A stretch of 12,111 nt of DNA from Firmicutes bacterium UBA2530 (GCA_002340985.1 DDNC01000013.1:4933-17043); one strand, 5' to 3'; shown: positions 1 to 7,276, counted from the first letter of the stretch. Notes: a model not told the origin generated them from the letters alone. Numbers and translations: made by a program.

Positions 1-799
1 CCAGCTCGTCTCTGTCTCTGTTCAGAGTTCCTGCCTGATTCACATAGTTAGACACGTGGTTTGCTCTGAATATGCAATCATTTAGTTCCATGTTTTCAAG
101 CATAATGATATTTTCATCCAGAATTTGAAGAGGGGTGAGAAGCTTGAATTTTCCCTGCTCTATATCTGCAGCAAGCTCTGATTCATCCTCTACCACCAGC
201 CTCAGCAATGAAAAATAATGAGGGTTGATGGCAGATATGACTTTGGCAGATTCCAGTGCATGCTCCTCCATAAGCTCTGTACCTCCGAGACCGGAAATAA
301 TCATGCATGAAAAACGGAATCCAGCCCTCACTGCTTTCTGGCCGGCTTCAATCATCTGCTGCTGATTAGCTCCCTTCTGCATCATTGAAAGAACTCTGTC
401 AGAGCCGCTTTCGACTCCCATGTAAAGAAAATCCAGTCCTGCCTCGCGTATGGCCTTCAATTCATCATCAGTCTTCCTTATCAAATCCATAGGCCCCGAA
501 TATGAGCTTATTCTCTTGACTGTAGGAAATTCTCTTTTCACACGCTCCAGCAGCTGAAACAGCTTCTCTGTCTGAAGGCATAAAACATTCCCGTCAGCAA
601 GAAATATTCTTTCCGGCTCAAGGTAATGTGCTTTCAGCCACTTCATATGCTCATCCAGTTCTTCCTTGGACTTTAATCTGAACTGTTTGCACTTGTACAT
701 GGTACAAAACCTGCACCTGTTGTGGGAGCACCCCTCTGTAACTTGTATAATAAGACTCGCCGCTTCACTGGGCGGTCTGTATAAAGGCATTGAATACAT
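1..799 (-). CDS. Radical SAM protein, C-terminus cut off by the window edge
   Basis: Reading the complement from the ATG at 799 gives 266 uninterrupted codons that run off the left edge, so the C-terminus is missing. Near the N-terminus C24, C29 and C32 form C-SHNR-C-RF-C, a cluster motif with CX4CX2C spacing instead of the usual CX3CX2C; it is preceded by VTEG and followed by TMYK. Further features of the radical SAM barrel are FLADGNVL around residue 66 and YMGVESGSDRVL around residue 126, a segment that typically contacts SAM. The family uses a 4Fe-4S cluster to cleave S-adenosylmethionine; no substrate can be deduced. I place it in the broad COG1032-like group from memory. The start is supported by AAGGAG (805-810) 5 nt upstream, which overlaps the murA stop codon, so the two genes are probably co-transcribed and translationally coupled. 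Confidence 0.85.
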   Translation of the reverse strand, partial: MYSMPLYRPPSEAASLIIQVTEGCSHNRCRFCTMYKCKQFRLKSKEELDEHMKWLKAHYLEPERIFLADGNVLCLQTEKLFQLLERVKREFPTVKRISSYSGPMDLIRKTDDELKAIREAGLDFLYMGVESGSDRVLSMMQKGANQQQMIEAGQKAVRAGFRFSCMIISGLGGTELMEEHALESAKVISAINPHYFSLLRLVVEDESELAADIEQGKFKLLTPLQILDENIIMLENMELNDCIFRANHVSNYVNQAGTLNRDRDEL

Positions 800-808
800 T
801 TTTGCTCC

Positions 809-2062
809 TTACTTCGCGTACCGGATATCCGCTCCAACAGCCTGAAGCTTCTCAACTATATCCGAATATCCTCTTTTTATATGGTAAACATCTGTTATTT
901 CAGTTTCTCCGTCAGCTAAAAGGCCTGCAATAATCAATGCCGCTCCGGCTCTCAGGTCTGTTGCCTTAACTTTTGCTCCGCTTAGCTTGCTGCTGCCCTT
1001 CAGTATTGCGTTGCTTCCTTCAATCTTCACATCCACACCCATTCTTGACAGCTCGTTTGCATGCATGAACCTGTTTTCAAAAATAGTTTCATGGATTATG
1101 CTTGTGCCTCCGGCTATTGAGAGCATAGCCATAAACTGCGCCTGCATATCCGTAGGAAATCCGGGATATGGAAGTGTCTTTATATCTACGGGATTAAGCT
1201 TTCCGTCAGATATAACCCTTAGTTTATCATCATACTCCTCAACCCTTGCTCCGGCCTCCCTCAGCTTTGCAATAACCGGCTGTAAATGACTTGATACAAC
1301 ATTTTCGATTAATAAATCCCCACCTGTTGCCGCTGCGGCTACCATGTATGTTCCGGCCTCTATTCTGTCCGGGATTACCGTATGCTCGGTTTTATGGAGT
1401 TTTTTAACTCCCTTTATTCTGATTGTCTTTGTGCCTGCACCCACTATATTTCCGCCCATGCTGTTGATAAAATTAGCCAAGTCAACTATTTCCGGTTCTT
1501 CGGCGGCATTCTCCAAAATTGTTTCTCCCTCTGCCAGAGCGGAAGCCATAATAATATTTTCAGTAGCTCCAACGCTTGGGAAATCCAAATAAATATAGTT
1601 TCCGGTAAGTTTTTCTGCTCTTGCATTTACATATCCGCTTTCTGATTTGATTTCGGCACCAAGGTACTTAAATCCTTTTAAATGCAAGTCTATGGGTCTC
1701 ATTCCTATTGCACAGCCTCCCGGCATATACACCTTTGCATTTTGACATCTTGCAAGAAGTGGCCCCATAACAAGAAATGAAGCCCTCATTTTACTTATTA
1801 ATTCATACGGTGCTTCACAGGTATTTATTTTTTCTGCCGAAATTTTCAGTGTATTTTTTCCGTGTTTTTCTACCTTTGCTCCTAAAACCTCTAAAAGCCT
1901 GCACATAACCTTAACATCCTGCAAGCTGGGAATATCATGAATTATGCATTCTTCATCGCACAACAACGTAGCTGCCAGTATCGGCAGAATTGAATTCTTC
2001 GAGCCGTCAACTCTTATGCTTCCCTCGAGTCTCAAGCTTCTTTCGACCAATATTTTTTCCAT
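809..2062 (-). CDS. murA: UDP-N-acetylglucosamine 1-carboxyvinyltransferase (MurA)
   Basis: MurA transfers enolpyruvate from phosphoenolpyruvate to UDP-GlcNAc in the cytoplasm, the first committed step of peptidoglycan synthesis and the fosfomycin target. The 417-residue length is normal. The active site is complete and nearly collinear with the E. coli enzyme: K22-N23 in DGSKNS, R93, the catalytic loop PGGCAIGMRP with C117 and R122, D305 in FPTDMQ, R371 in DLRAG and R397 in HIKRGY. C117 is the residue fosfomycin alkylates, so there is no sequence sign of target-based resistance. The ATG has AGGGAG 4 nt upstream. A sigma-A promoter lies about 80 nt upstream and the sigma-54 operon terminator lies beyond it, so this is a separate transcription unit with the radical SAM gene. 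Many Firmicutes carry two MurA paralogues (MurA/MurZ); I cannot tell which one this is. Confidence 0.97.
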   Translation of the reverse strand: MEKILVERSLRLEGSIRVDGSKNSILPILAATLLCDEECIIHDIPSLQDVKVMCRLLEVLGAKVEKHGKNTLKISAEKINTCEAPYELISKMRASFLVMGPLLARCQNAKVYMPGGCAIGMRPIDLHLKGFKYLGAEIKSESGYVNARAEKLTGNYIYLDFPSVGATENIIMASALAEGETILENAAEEPEIVDLANFINSMGGNIVGAGTKTIRIKGVKKLHKTEHTVIPDRIEAGTYMVAAAATGGDLLIENVVSSHLQPVIAKLREAGARVEEYDDKLRVISDGKLNPVDIKTLPYPGFPTDMQAQFMAMLSIAGGTSIIHETIFENRFMHANELSRMGVDVKIEGSNAILKGSSKLSGAKVKATDLRAGAALIIAGLLADGETEITDVYHIKRGYSDIVEKLQAVGADIRYAK

Positions 2063-2142
2063 CTTTCTCCCTACAACCTGAATTATGTATTGTAAATCAA
2101 TTATTTTTCAATAATTAATAAAGTAATCAAATAGCCTTGTAC

Positions 2143-2171
2143 ATAATAACACTATTTGTTTAACATTTCAA
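2143..2171 (-). promoter_or_regulatory. Predicted sigma-A promoter of murA
   Basis: On the minus strand, TTGAAA (2171-2166) and TATTAT (2148-2143) are separated by exactly 17 nt. Each matches the sigma-A consensus at five of six positions. The predicted transcript starts near 2136 and has a leader of about 74 nt. That leader contains a weak AT-only hairpin, with 7-bp arms at 2099-2105 and 2110-2116 around a 4-nt loop. The promoter lies between the upstream operon terminator and murA, where a new transcription unit needs one. Confidence 0.72.
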
Positions 2172-2215
2172 TTGTAAATTTTTTAACTTTATTTTACAGA
2201 ATTCTTACACAGAGT

Positions 2216-2263
2216 AAAAAAATAAATTACCGGATGTAATCTGAGCCACATCCGGTAATTTAT
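2216..2263 (-). terminator. Strong intrinsic terminator of the sigma-54 operon
   Basis: The arms 2222-2237 and 2248-2263 are perfect 16-bp inverted repeats around a 10-nt loop, with the GC-rich core CCGGATGT at the loop end. Read on the minus strand, the hairpin begins 2 nt after the last gene's TAA stop (2266-2268) and runs into seven T residues (complement of 2216-2222). This is a textbook rho-independent terminator and marks the 3' end of the six-gene operon. Confidence 0.93.
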
Positions 2264-2265
2264 AA

Positions 2266-3087
2266 TTAATCAATCATTTCTATTTCTGCGCTGCATACGG
2301 CTTTACCTTCAAGCTCAACCATACATTCTTCATTGTTCTGTCCGAATTTAAAGCTTACCTTGTTTATTCCTCCGGGATTCTGAACCGTAACGGGACTTTG
2401 AATGCCGAATTTCAATGCGGTTATAACTGCACTGGCACATGAGCCTGTACCGCAGGAGTCCGTGAAATCATCCACACCTCGTTCATATGTGGTTACATCA
2501 ATGCTTTCAGAATCTAAAAGCCTTACAAAATTAACATTGACGCCTTCACTGAATATTTCCCTGTTTTTATCAAGATATTCTCCTATATCCTTCATCTCAG
2601 CAATTGAGGCAATTTCATTCTGATGCAAGTAGACAACGGCATGAGGCACACCCACATACAGGTAGTGGTATATTATCGTCTTACCCTTATACTCTGCAGT
2701 ACCATCCAGGATGGCATCCTTCGTATTTACATATCCCAGATCCAGCTTTACGGTGTCTTTAAAGACCTCAGCCTTTACAATACCCGCCATGGTCTCCATT
2801 GCCATTTTTTCAGGTGCCATATTCTTGTTGTGTGCATATCTTGCGGCACATCTTGCTCCATTGCCGCACATTTCACCCTCTAAGCCGTTTCTGTTTATAA
2901 TTCTCATCTTTATATCAGCAATATCAGACTTCTCCACAACCAGTATACCATCTGCTCCTATGGATGTCTTGACATTGCAGTGCTCAAGAGCCATTGTTCT
3001 GAGATGAACATCATCATACTCATTGTCCCTGTTGTTAAGCACTAAAAAGTTATTTCCGTTTCCGTTTACTTTAGTGTATTTTATCAT
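2266..3087 (-). CDS. dapF: Diaminopimelate epimerase homologue (DapF)
   Basis: DapF interconverts LL- and meso-diaminopimelate by a cofactor-free two-cysteine mechanism. Both cysteines are present in this 273-residue protein: C74 in EMCGNGARC and C212 in DSCGTGSC. YERG (201-204) and SIGADG (42-47) also fit the family. Several ligand-side positions are unusual from my memory of the family: the N-terminal motif is NGNGNNF where HGxGNDF is usual, GVPHAV (146-151) stands where GNPHxV carries a substrate-binding Asn, and NRNGLEGEMCGNG replaces NADGSEVxMCGNG. It may therefore be a specialised paralogue with a different preference. The start overlaps the stop of the upstream hydrolase gene as ATGA, with AAGGG 6 nt before the ATG, so translation is coupled. 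It is the last gene of the operon. Family assignment is firm; the exact substrate is less so. Confidence 0.9.
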   Translation of the reverse strand: MIKYTKVNGNGNNFLVLNNRDNEYDDVHLRTMALEHCNVKTSIGADGILVVEKSDIADIKMRIINRNGLEGEMCGNGARCAARYAHNKNMAPEKMAMETMAGIVKAEVFKDTVKLDLGYVNTKDAILDGTAEYKGKTIIYHYLYVGVPHAVVYLHQNEIASIAEMKDIGEYLDKNREIFSEGVNVNFVRLLDSESIDVTTYERGVDDFTDSCGTGSCASAVITALKFGIQSPVTVQNPGGINKVSFKFGQNNEECMVELEGKAVCSAEIEMID

Positions 3088-3830
3088 TTTTTTCCCTTTT
3101 TGATTTTGCCTTTTTTATACATCACGGCGGCATCTATCAACGCCTTATATATCATTTTTGACTCACTGCATAACTCAAACATATCTTCTGGATGCCACTG
3201 CACTCCCAAAGCAAATGTCAGTTTTTCCGACTCGATTCCCTCGATGATTCCATCCTCCGCAACCGCCGATATTTTGTAACCGGCCGCCACATCCTTTACT
3301 GCCTGATGGTGAATTGAGTTTGTTGCAAGCATGTTTGTATTCAAAGCACCATGCAACTTTGACTCTTCTGAAATCCTCACCGTGTGTGTGTTGTTTTCTC
3401 CCATTGACTTTTCAGGAGAGTGCCCAATGGTATTGCTTCTTTGCGCATATATGTCCTGGTAAAGCGTGCCTCCTGAAGCAACGTTCATAATCTGATGGCC
3501 TCTGCACACTCCCAGCATTGGCATATCACATTCTTCTGCCTTTTTATACAGCTTTATTTCAAATTCATCTCTTTCGGCCACAAGTGTTCCAACTAATTCT
3601 GTGACCTCTTCACCGTACGTTTCCGGAGATATATCGTTACCTCCTGTAAAGTATATTCCGTCCACCATATTGATATATTCATCAATAACATCCTCATTGT
3701 CTGTCAGAGCCATCATAAAAGGAATGCCGCCGCTAAGAACGATGGCATTTGTGTTGTTTGCATCAACCTTCAGAAAGGTTGTACCTTTATCCGTCTCTTT
3801 ACGAACCGTTATGCCTATTACTGGCTTCAT
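3084..3830 (-). CDS. C26-family gamma-glutamyl hydrolase (class I glutamine amidotransferase-like, PuuD-like)
   Basis: This 248-residue protein has the class I glutamine-amidotransferase fold of the gamma-glutamyl-GABA hydrolase/C26 group: N-terminal PVIGITV, TGGNDISP (62-69), the nucleophile elbow LGVCRGHQ with C109, NSIHHQAV (171-178), and GVQWHPE with H213 and E215 completing the Cys-His-Glu triad. No synthetase domain is attached, so it probably hydrolyses gamma-glutamyl amides freely in the cytoplasm. The best-known member, PuuD, cleaves gamma-glutamyl-GABA. Here the neighbours are an L,D-carboxypeptidase, a racemase and DapF rather than putrescine genes, which makes a murein-derived gamma-D-glutamyl peptide an attractive but unproven substrate. 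The start lies 32 nt inside the racemase gene, with AGGAGAGG upstream of the ATG, and the stop overlaps the dapF start. Basic tail: GKIKKGKK. Confidence 0.87.
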   Translation of the reverse strand: MKPVIGITVRKETDKGTTFLKVDANNTNAIVLSGGIPFMMALTDNEDVIDEYINMVDGIYFTGGNDISPETYGEEVTELVGTLVAERDEFEIKLYKKAEECDMPMLGVCRGHQIMNVASGGTLYQDIYAQRSNTIGHSPEKSMGENNTHTVRISEESKLHGALNTNMLATNSIHHQAVKDVAAGYKISAVAEDGIIEGIESEKLTFALGVQWHPEDMFELCSESKMIYKALIDAAVMYKKGKIKKGKK

Positions 3831-4995
3831 AAAAATCTTCCTCTCCTGTCAATTGATTGATAATATATTTTTTCCCGTCAGATAAATAAACCCGCGGAAC
3901 CCTTCTGCTCAATGAAGAAATAATATTATTTTTATTCGTACCTGCCATGATTGCTATGGAGGCAAGAGAAACTTCAGAGTCTGTGTCCGCGTCGTATATG
4001 CATACCTTGTCTCCGGGCTTGACACCTTCTATGTCGGTTACATCCACCATACACTGATCCATACACATGAGACCTGTAAAATATGCCTTTTTATTATTTA
4101 TCAGCACATATCCGTTCTTCCACAATTGTCTTGGATAGCCGTCAGCATACCCAAATGCCAGAGCCGCTATCTTCATATCCTTTTCTGCTTTGAAAAAGTA
4201 ATCATAGCTCACTCCTTCTCCCCGGCTTATGCTTCGAACCTGTGTCACCGTAGAATACAGCTTCATGGAATACCTCAGATCAAAATTCTTATATGACTCT
4301 CTGTCTGCCTTGAGACCATAAATAAGCGCACCAATCCTTACCATGTCCATTCTTGCCCACGGATAATCAACAGCAGTGATGCTGTCAGCCATATGCATTT
4401 TAGGCACCTTGATGCCCTTATCTTTCAGTTCCCGAATAAAACTGCTAAACCTGTCAAATTGCTCTCGATCTCTCTCATAGTCTGCCAGCGCAAAATGCGA
4501 ATATATACTCTCTACAGACACCATGCCGCATTCTGTCATATTCTTTATTGCCTCAACGCTGTCGTGATCGTGATCTGTATTGAATCCGAGTCTGTTAAAT
4601 CCTGTATTAATCTTAATATGGAGCCTTATATTTTTGTCACCGTGACATATTCTGCTGAAAATATTCTCCCAGCACTCTTTTGAATACACCGTCATGGATA
4701 TTTCGTTTTCAATTGCAGTCCTGATATTAGCCGGAGCTATCCTGCCTAATACCAAAATTTCCGCAGTTCTGTCTATTTTTCTCAGCTCCAGAGCTTCCGA
4801 CAAATTTGCAACAGCAAATTTGTCGGCACCTTCACTCAAAAGCAGCTTATATATTTCAGTTGCCTTATGTCCATATGCATCCGCCTTTAACACAAACATT
4901 ATGTCAAGATTATGAAATTTATTTTTAATCTCTCTGATATTATGGCGGATGGCATCAAGGTCAATAATAGCGTATGTATCTAAATCATCATACAT
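3799..4995 (-). CDS. Alanine-racemase-family PLP enzyme, atypical substrate entryway
   Basis: This is a fold-type III PLP racemase of 398 residues. K37 in VLKADAYGH is the Schiff-base lysine, Y264 in GVSYD matches the second catalytic base (Tyr265 in the Geobacillus enzyme), R135 lies in NTGFNRLG, R220 in MVRIGALIYG, GYADGYPR spans 282-289 and SRRVPRVY is near the C-terminus. A gap-free alignment of GTNKNNIISSLSRRVPR (352-368) with the usual GTINYExxCxxSxRVPR puts N356 at the Tyr354 position, where VanT serine racemases also carry Asn, as I remember. L309 replaces the usual Arg in GRxCMDQ. KINTG and MADS replace KxDTG and xANS. It is surely a PLP amino acid racemase; alanine is the default substrate, but serine or a broader range is plausible. 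RBS AGAGG is 7 nt before the ATG, and the gene begins 18 nt after ldcA. Confidence 0.87.
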   Translation of the reverse strand: MYDDLDTYAIIDLDAIRHNIREIKNKFHNLDIMFVLKADAYGHKATEIYKLLLSEGADKFAVANLSEALELRKIDRTAEILVLGRIAPANIRTAIENEISMTVYSKECWENIFSRICHGDKNIRLHIKINTGFNRLGFNTDHDHDSVEAIKNMTECGMVSVESIYSHFALADYERDREQFDRFSSFIRELKDKGIKVPKMHMADSITAVDYPWARMDMVRIGALIYGLKADRESYKNFDLRYSMKLYSTVTQVRSISRGEGVSYDYFFKAEKDMKIAALAFGYADGYPRQLWKNGYVLINNKKAYFTGLMCMDQCMVDVTDIEGVKPGDKVCIYDADTDSEVSLASIAIMAGTNKNNIISSLSRRVPRVYLSDGKKYIINQLTGEEDFYEASNRHNGS

Positions 4996-5013
4996 ATTAT
5001 TTCCTCTTTATAC

Positions 5014-5928
5014 CTATCTTTTAAATTTAATTGTTTTATTGAAGGTATCAACCTCACATTCTGTACCTAAGGGTATTGTGGAAGTGGGAAAGCAGTGACC
5101 GCATTTTATGTTGTACATAACAGGCTTATCCAGACCTTCGAAAAAGTCCTTAAGAAGCTCATTTATTCCGTAGGACGGATCCCTCGGATTTTCACAGTCT
5201 GAAAAATCACCTATAATTATTGCTGCCGCATCATTTATTTTATTGGAAAATTTCAATTGATACAGCATTCTGTCAACTCTTGTGACATTTTCATAGATAT
5301 CTTCAAAAAACAATACCTTACCTTTTGTATCTATTTCATATGGTGTTCCAATCATGGATGTTATGAGCGCAAGATTTCCTCCAACAACGGTTCCCTCTGC
5401 CTTTCCGTCACATATAACCTTAAAATCCTGTCCTTCCGGATTTTTCAGGTACAGCTCATCGTCCATGTTCAACGCGCTTTCAAAGCTCTCTCTTGAAAAG
5501 TCGTCGAAATCACCAATCATGTTTGACTTAACCATTGGGCCATGAAATGTAACCATATCAGCCTTCTGATTGAAGTATATGTTTAGATTGGTAACATCGC
5601 TGTAACCCACAAATATTTTGGGATTTTTCTTCACAATATCCAAATCAATCTTGTCTATTACATGGCTGCTGGTATCTCCGCCTCTGATACAAAATATTGC
5701 TTTAACTTCTTTGTCCGCAAACATTTCATTTATATCTTTAGCTCTTTCAGCACCCGTTCCTGCTTTATATCCGTGAAGACTTTTATATGTGCAGGAAGCC
5801 ATTTTAACCTTGTACCCTTTATCCTCTAAAAATTTTTTGCTTAAATCTGCCTCTTCCGGAGCAACCGGTGATGATGAAGCAACAATAGCTACGGTGTCAC
5901 CTTTTTTTAACTTTTCTGGAAATATCAT
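5014..5928 (-). CDS. ldcA: Murein L,D-carboxypeptidase, S66 family (LdcA/MccF-like)
   Basis: S66 serine peptidases of the LdcA type remove the terminal D-Ala from cytoplasmic murein tetrapeptides, a key step in peptidoglycan recycling; MccF relatives hydrolyse microcin C. The 304-residue length is typical. The catalytic elements are the nucleophile S110 in FVGYSDVTNL, a glutamate within EDIYENVTRVDRML (209-222) and H278 in KCGHCFPTSTIPLG. The upstream IRGGDTSSHVID (81-92) and VGGNLALITSMIGTPYE (182-198) are also family hallmarks. There is no signal peptide, consistent with a cytoplasmic enzyme. The start is supported by AGGAG 6 nt upstream of the ATG. It sits between spmB (41-nt gap) and the racemase (18-nt gap), so the D-Ala it would release has a racemase encoded next door. 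LdcA fits this context better than MccF, because no microcin-like gene is visible. Confidence 0.92.
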   Translation of the reverse strand: MIFPEKLKKGDTVAIVASSSPVAPEEADLSKKFLEDKGYKVKMASCTYKSLHGYKAGTGAERAKDINEMFADKEVKAIFCIRGGDTSSHVIDKIDLDIVKKNPKIFVGYSDVTNLNIYFNQKADMVTFHGPMVKSNMIGDFDDFSRESFESALNMDDELYLKNPEGQDFKVICDGKAEGTVVGGNLALITSMIGTPYEIDTKGKVLFFEDIYENVTRVDRMLYQLKFSNKINDAAAIIIGDFSDCENPRDPSYGINELLKDFFEGLDKPVMYNIKCGHCFPTSTIPLGTECEVDTFNKTIKFKR

Positions 5929-5969
5929 ATTTAACTCCTGACTTTTTTATATTAAATTATATGCTTAAT

Positions 5970-6506
5970 TTAACCAAACATTATATTAGTTACAATTACT
6001 GCAGCCAGCAATCCTGCCGCATCAGCCAGCAATCCTGCAGACAAAGCGTGTCTTGTTTTCTTTATGCTTATGGAGCCGAAGTAAACTGCAAGAACATAGA
6101 ATGTTGTATCTGTGGATCCGTTCATAACTGAAGCCATTCTTCCTATCAATGAATCCGGTCCAAATTCGGTAAAGAGGCCGTTCATTATGCCGCTTGCCCC
6201 TCCTCCTGACAATGGACGCATGAGTGCCATCGGTAATACTTCCGAAGGCATTCCGATAGCATTTGTAATAGGCGCAACCAATTTTGCGAAATAATCCATA
6301 GCTCCTGAAGCTCTGAATACTCCTATGGCCACCAACATAGCTGTAAGAAACGGAATAACTCTTATTGCAGTATTAAACCCTTCCTTTGCTCCCTCTGTAA
6401 ACACTTCGTAAACCTTTACCTTTTTTATTACTCCATATGTTGTTATTGATAAAAGTATAAGCGGTATTGCATATAAAGATATAGTATTAACTGCTGATAT
6501 AAACAT
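5970..6506 (-). CDS. spmB: Spore maturation protein B homologue, nucleoside-recognition/gate domain membrane protein
   Basis: This integral membrane protein of 178 residues has the length I recall for B. subtilis SpmB. Hydrophobic segments lie near 5-25, 48-66 and 155-176, with shorter ones between. The family signatures are ALMRPLSGGGASGIMNG (94-110) and MNGSTDTTFYVLAVYFG (128-144). In Bacillus, spmB with spmA affects dehydration of the spore core, and both lie with dacB, a D,D-carboxypeptidase gene. The molecular activity is unsettled, and the gate domain is also found in nucleoside and ion permeases. Here it sits between spmA (14-nt gap) and ldcA under an apparent sigma-54 promoter, which favours a role in handling cell-wall-derived metabolites over a strictly sporulation-specific one. 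A strong GGAGG lies 6 nt before the ATG. Confidence 0.92.
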   Translation of the reverse strand: MFISAVNTISLYAIPLILLSITTYGVIKKVKVYEVFTEGAKEGFNTAIRVIPFLTAMLVAIGVFRASGAMDYFAKLVAPITNAIGMPSEVLPMALMRPLSGGGASGIMNGLFTEFGPDSLIGRMASVMNGSTDTTFYVLAVYFGSISIKKTRHALSAGLLADAAGLLAAVIVTNIMFG

Positions 6507-6520
6507 ATTCTTCCTCCCGA

Positions 6521-7144
6521 TTATTCATTTGTTTGAGCCATTTTCATATCCGGCTTAGTTGTTCTGTATTTTTTAGACTTGCTGAGCAGCTTCACTGCAA
6601 TAATAGCGGTAGTTGTTGATATTATTGTAGCTATTATTGCAGGTCCTATTATCTCAACTGCGTTTGTAGACCCTGCCGCAACTCTGTATGCAATAACCGA
6701 AGCCGGCACCAGTGTAACCGATGAAGTATTAATAGCCAAAAATGTACACATGGAATCTGTGGCCGTGTCGTCTGTGGTATTCAGCTTCTGCATTTCCTGC
6801 ATTGCTTTAAGTCCGAAAGGTGTGGCAGCATCTCCAAGTCCAAATACGTTTGCCGCTATGTTCATTACTATTGCTCCCATTGCAGGATGATCTCCGGGTA
6901 TGTCCGGGAAAAGCTTTGTAAGAACCGGTTTCAAAGCTATACTTAATTTTTTTACTAGTCCTGATTCCTCAGCTATTTTCATAATACCAAGCCAAAGAGC
7001 CATAACTCCTATCAATCCCATGGACAGCTCCACTGCCGTCTTTGCATTGCCAATGGCTGCATCTGTTACAGCTTGTACATTTCCCGTGGCGATTGACACT
7101 ACTATTCCGATAAACAATAATCCAAACCAAACATAATTAATCAT
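6521..7144 (-). CDS. spmA: Spore maturation protein A homologue, nucleoside-recognition/gate domain membrane protein
   Basis: This 207-residue membrane protein is close to the usual SpmA length. Hydrophobic spans lie near 3-20, 39-57, 88-104, 132-150 and 164-187, and the tail is polar and charged. The signature MNIAANVFGLGDAATPFG (94-111) identifies the family. It probably forms a complex with SpmB. It is the first gene of the operon: a sigma-54 promoter lies about 75 nt upstream, and the leader carries AGGAGG 10 nt before the ATG, a rather long spacing. Bacillus spmA follows dacB and is controlled by a sporulation sigma factor, whereas here the apparent control is sigma-54 with an enhancer-binding protein. 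Homology is clear; transport of D-amino acids or murein peptides is only an inference from the neighbours. Confidence 0.92.
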   Translation of the reverse strand: MINYVWFGLLFIGIVVSIATGNVQAVTDAAIGNAKTAVELSMGLIGVMALWLGIMKIAEESGLVKKLSIALKPVLTKLFPDIPGDHPAMGAIVMNIAANVFGLGDAATPFGLKAMQEMQKLNTTDDTATDSMCTFLAINTSSVTLVPASVIAYRVAAGSTNAVEIIGPAIIATIISTTTAIIAVKLLSKSKKYRTTKPDMKMAQTNE

Positions 7145-7184
7145 TTTACTTTTTCCTCCTAATGTTTTTATTAATTGCGATGTT

Positions 7185-7208
7185 GAAACTGCCGTTTCTG
7201 ACCTCCTT
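7185..7208 (-). promoter_or_regulatory. spmA leader: distal anti-SD match plus small hairpin
   Basis: In the untranslated leader, AAGGAGGT (complement of 7201-7208) is a full match to the 16S anti-Shine-Dalgarno core, but no ATG, GTG or TTG follows within 15 nt. It is followed directly by a 5-bp hairpin with arms 7185-7189 and 7194-7198 and a 4-nt loop. The functional RBS is a second AGGAGG nearer spmA. This could be a ribosome standby site, an mRNA-stabilising 5' end, or chance. Confidence 0.3.
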
Positions 7209-7219
7209 GTATAATATAT

Positions 7220-7235
7220 AGCAATTTATATGCCA
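7220..7235 (-). promoter_or_regulatory. Predicted sigma-54 (RpoN) -24/-12 promoter of the spmA operon
   Basis: The minus strand reads TGGCATATAAATTGCT. Against the consensus TGGCACG-N4-TTGCW it keeps the GG of the -24 element and the GC of the -12 element at exactly the required distance, with only two mismatches, both outside those pairs. The predicted start is near 7209. An enhancer-binding protein gene lies directly upstream, and three repeated elements stand 76-126 bp upstream of the predicted start. A sigma-A -10-like TATTAT overlaps the downstream side but has no acceptable -35. Confidence 0.85.
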
Positions 7236-7276
7236 TAAATTTCACAGCATATATAAAACAAAGCACAGTCTATTTT

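Noticed and set aside
673..855. A 60-residue minus-strand frame across the murA/radical SAM junction
   Set aside because: It overlaps murA and the radical SAM protein in another frame; the radical SAM frame carries the cysteine motif and a proper RBS.
987..1289. Open frames on the plus strand inside murA, and similar ones inside dapF, the C26 hydrolase, the racemase, spmA/B, the activator and the kinase
   Set aside because: They are antisense shadows of clearly conserved minus-strand genes, have no family motifs, and mostly lack a ribosome binding site.
2063..2142. A riboswitch or other structured regulatory RNA in the murA leader
   Set aside because: Only a 7-bp A/T-only hairpin is present and no known riboswitch core is recognisable.
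2089..2179. ATTGTAAAT occurring twice (2089-2097 and 2171-2179) around the murA promoter
   Set aside because: Nine-base repeats are expected by chance in such AT-rich DNA, and the spacing suggests no operator.
7209..7217. A sigma-A -10-like TATTAT just downstream of the sigma-54 promoter
   Set aside because: The hexamer 17 nt upstream is TTTATG, a poor -35, while the sigma-54 match is near perfect and has an activator and enhancer sites.
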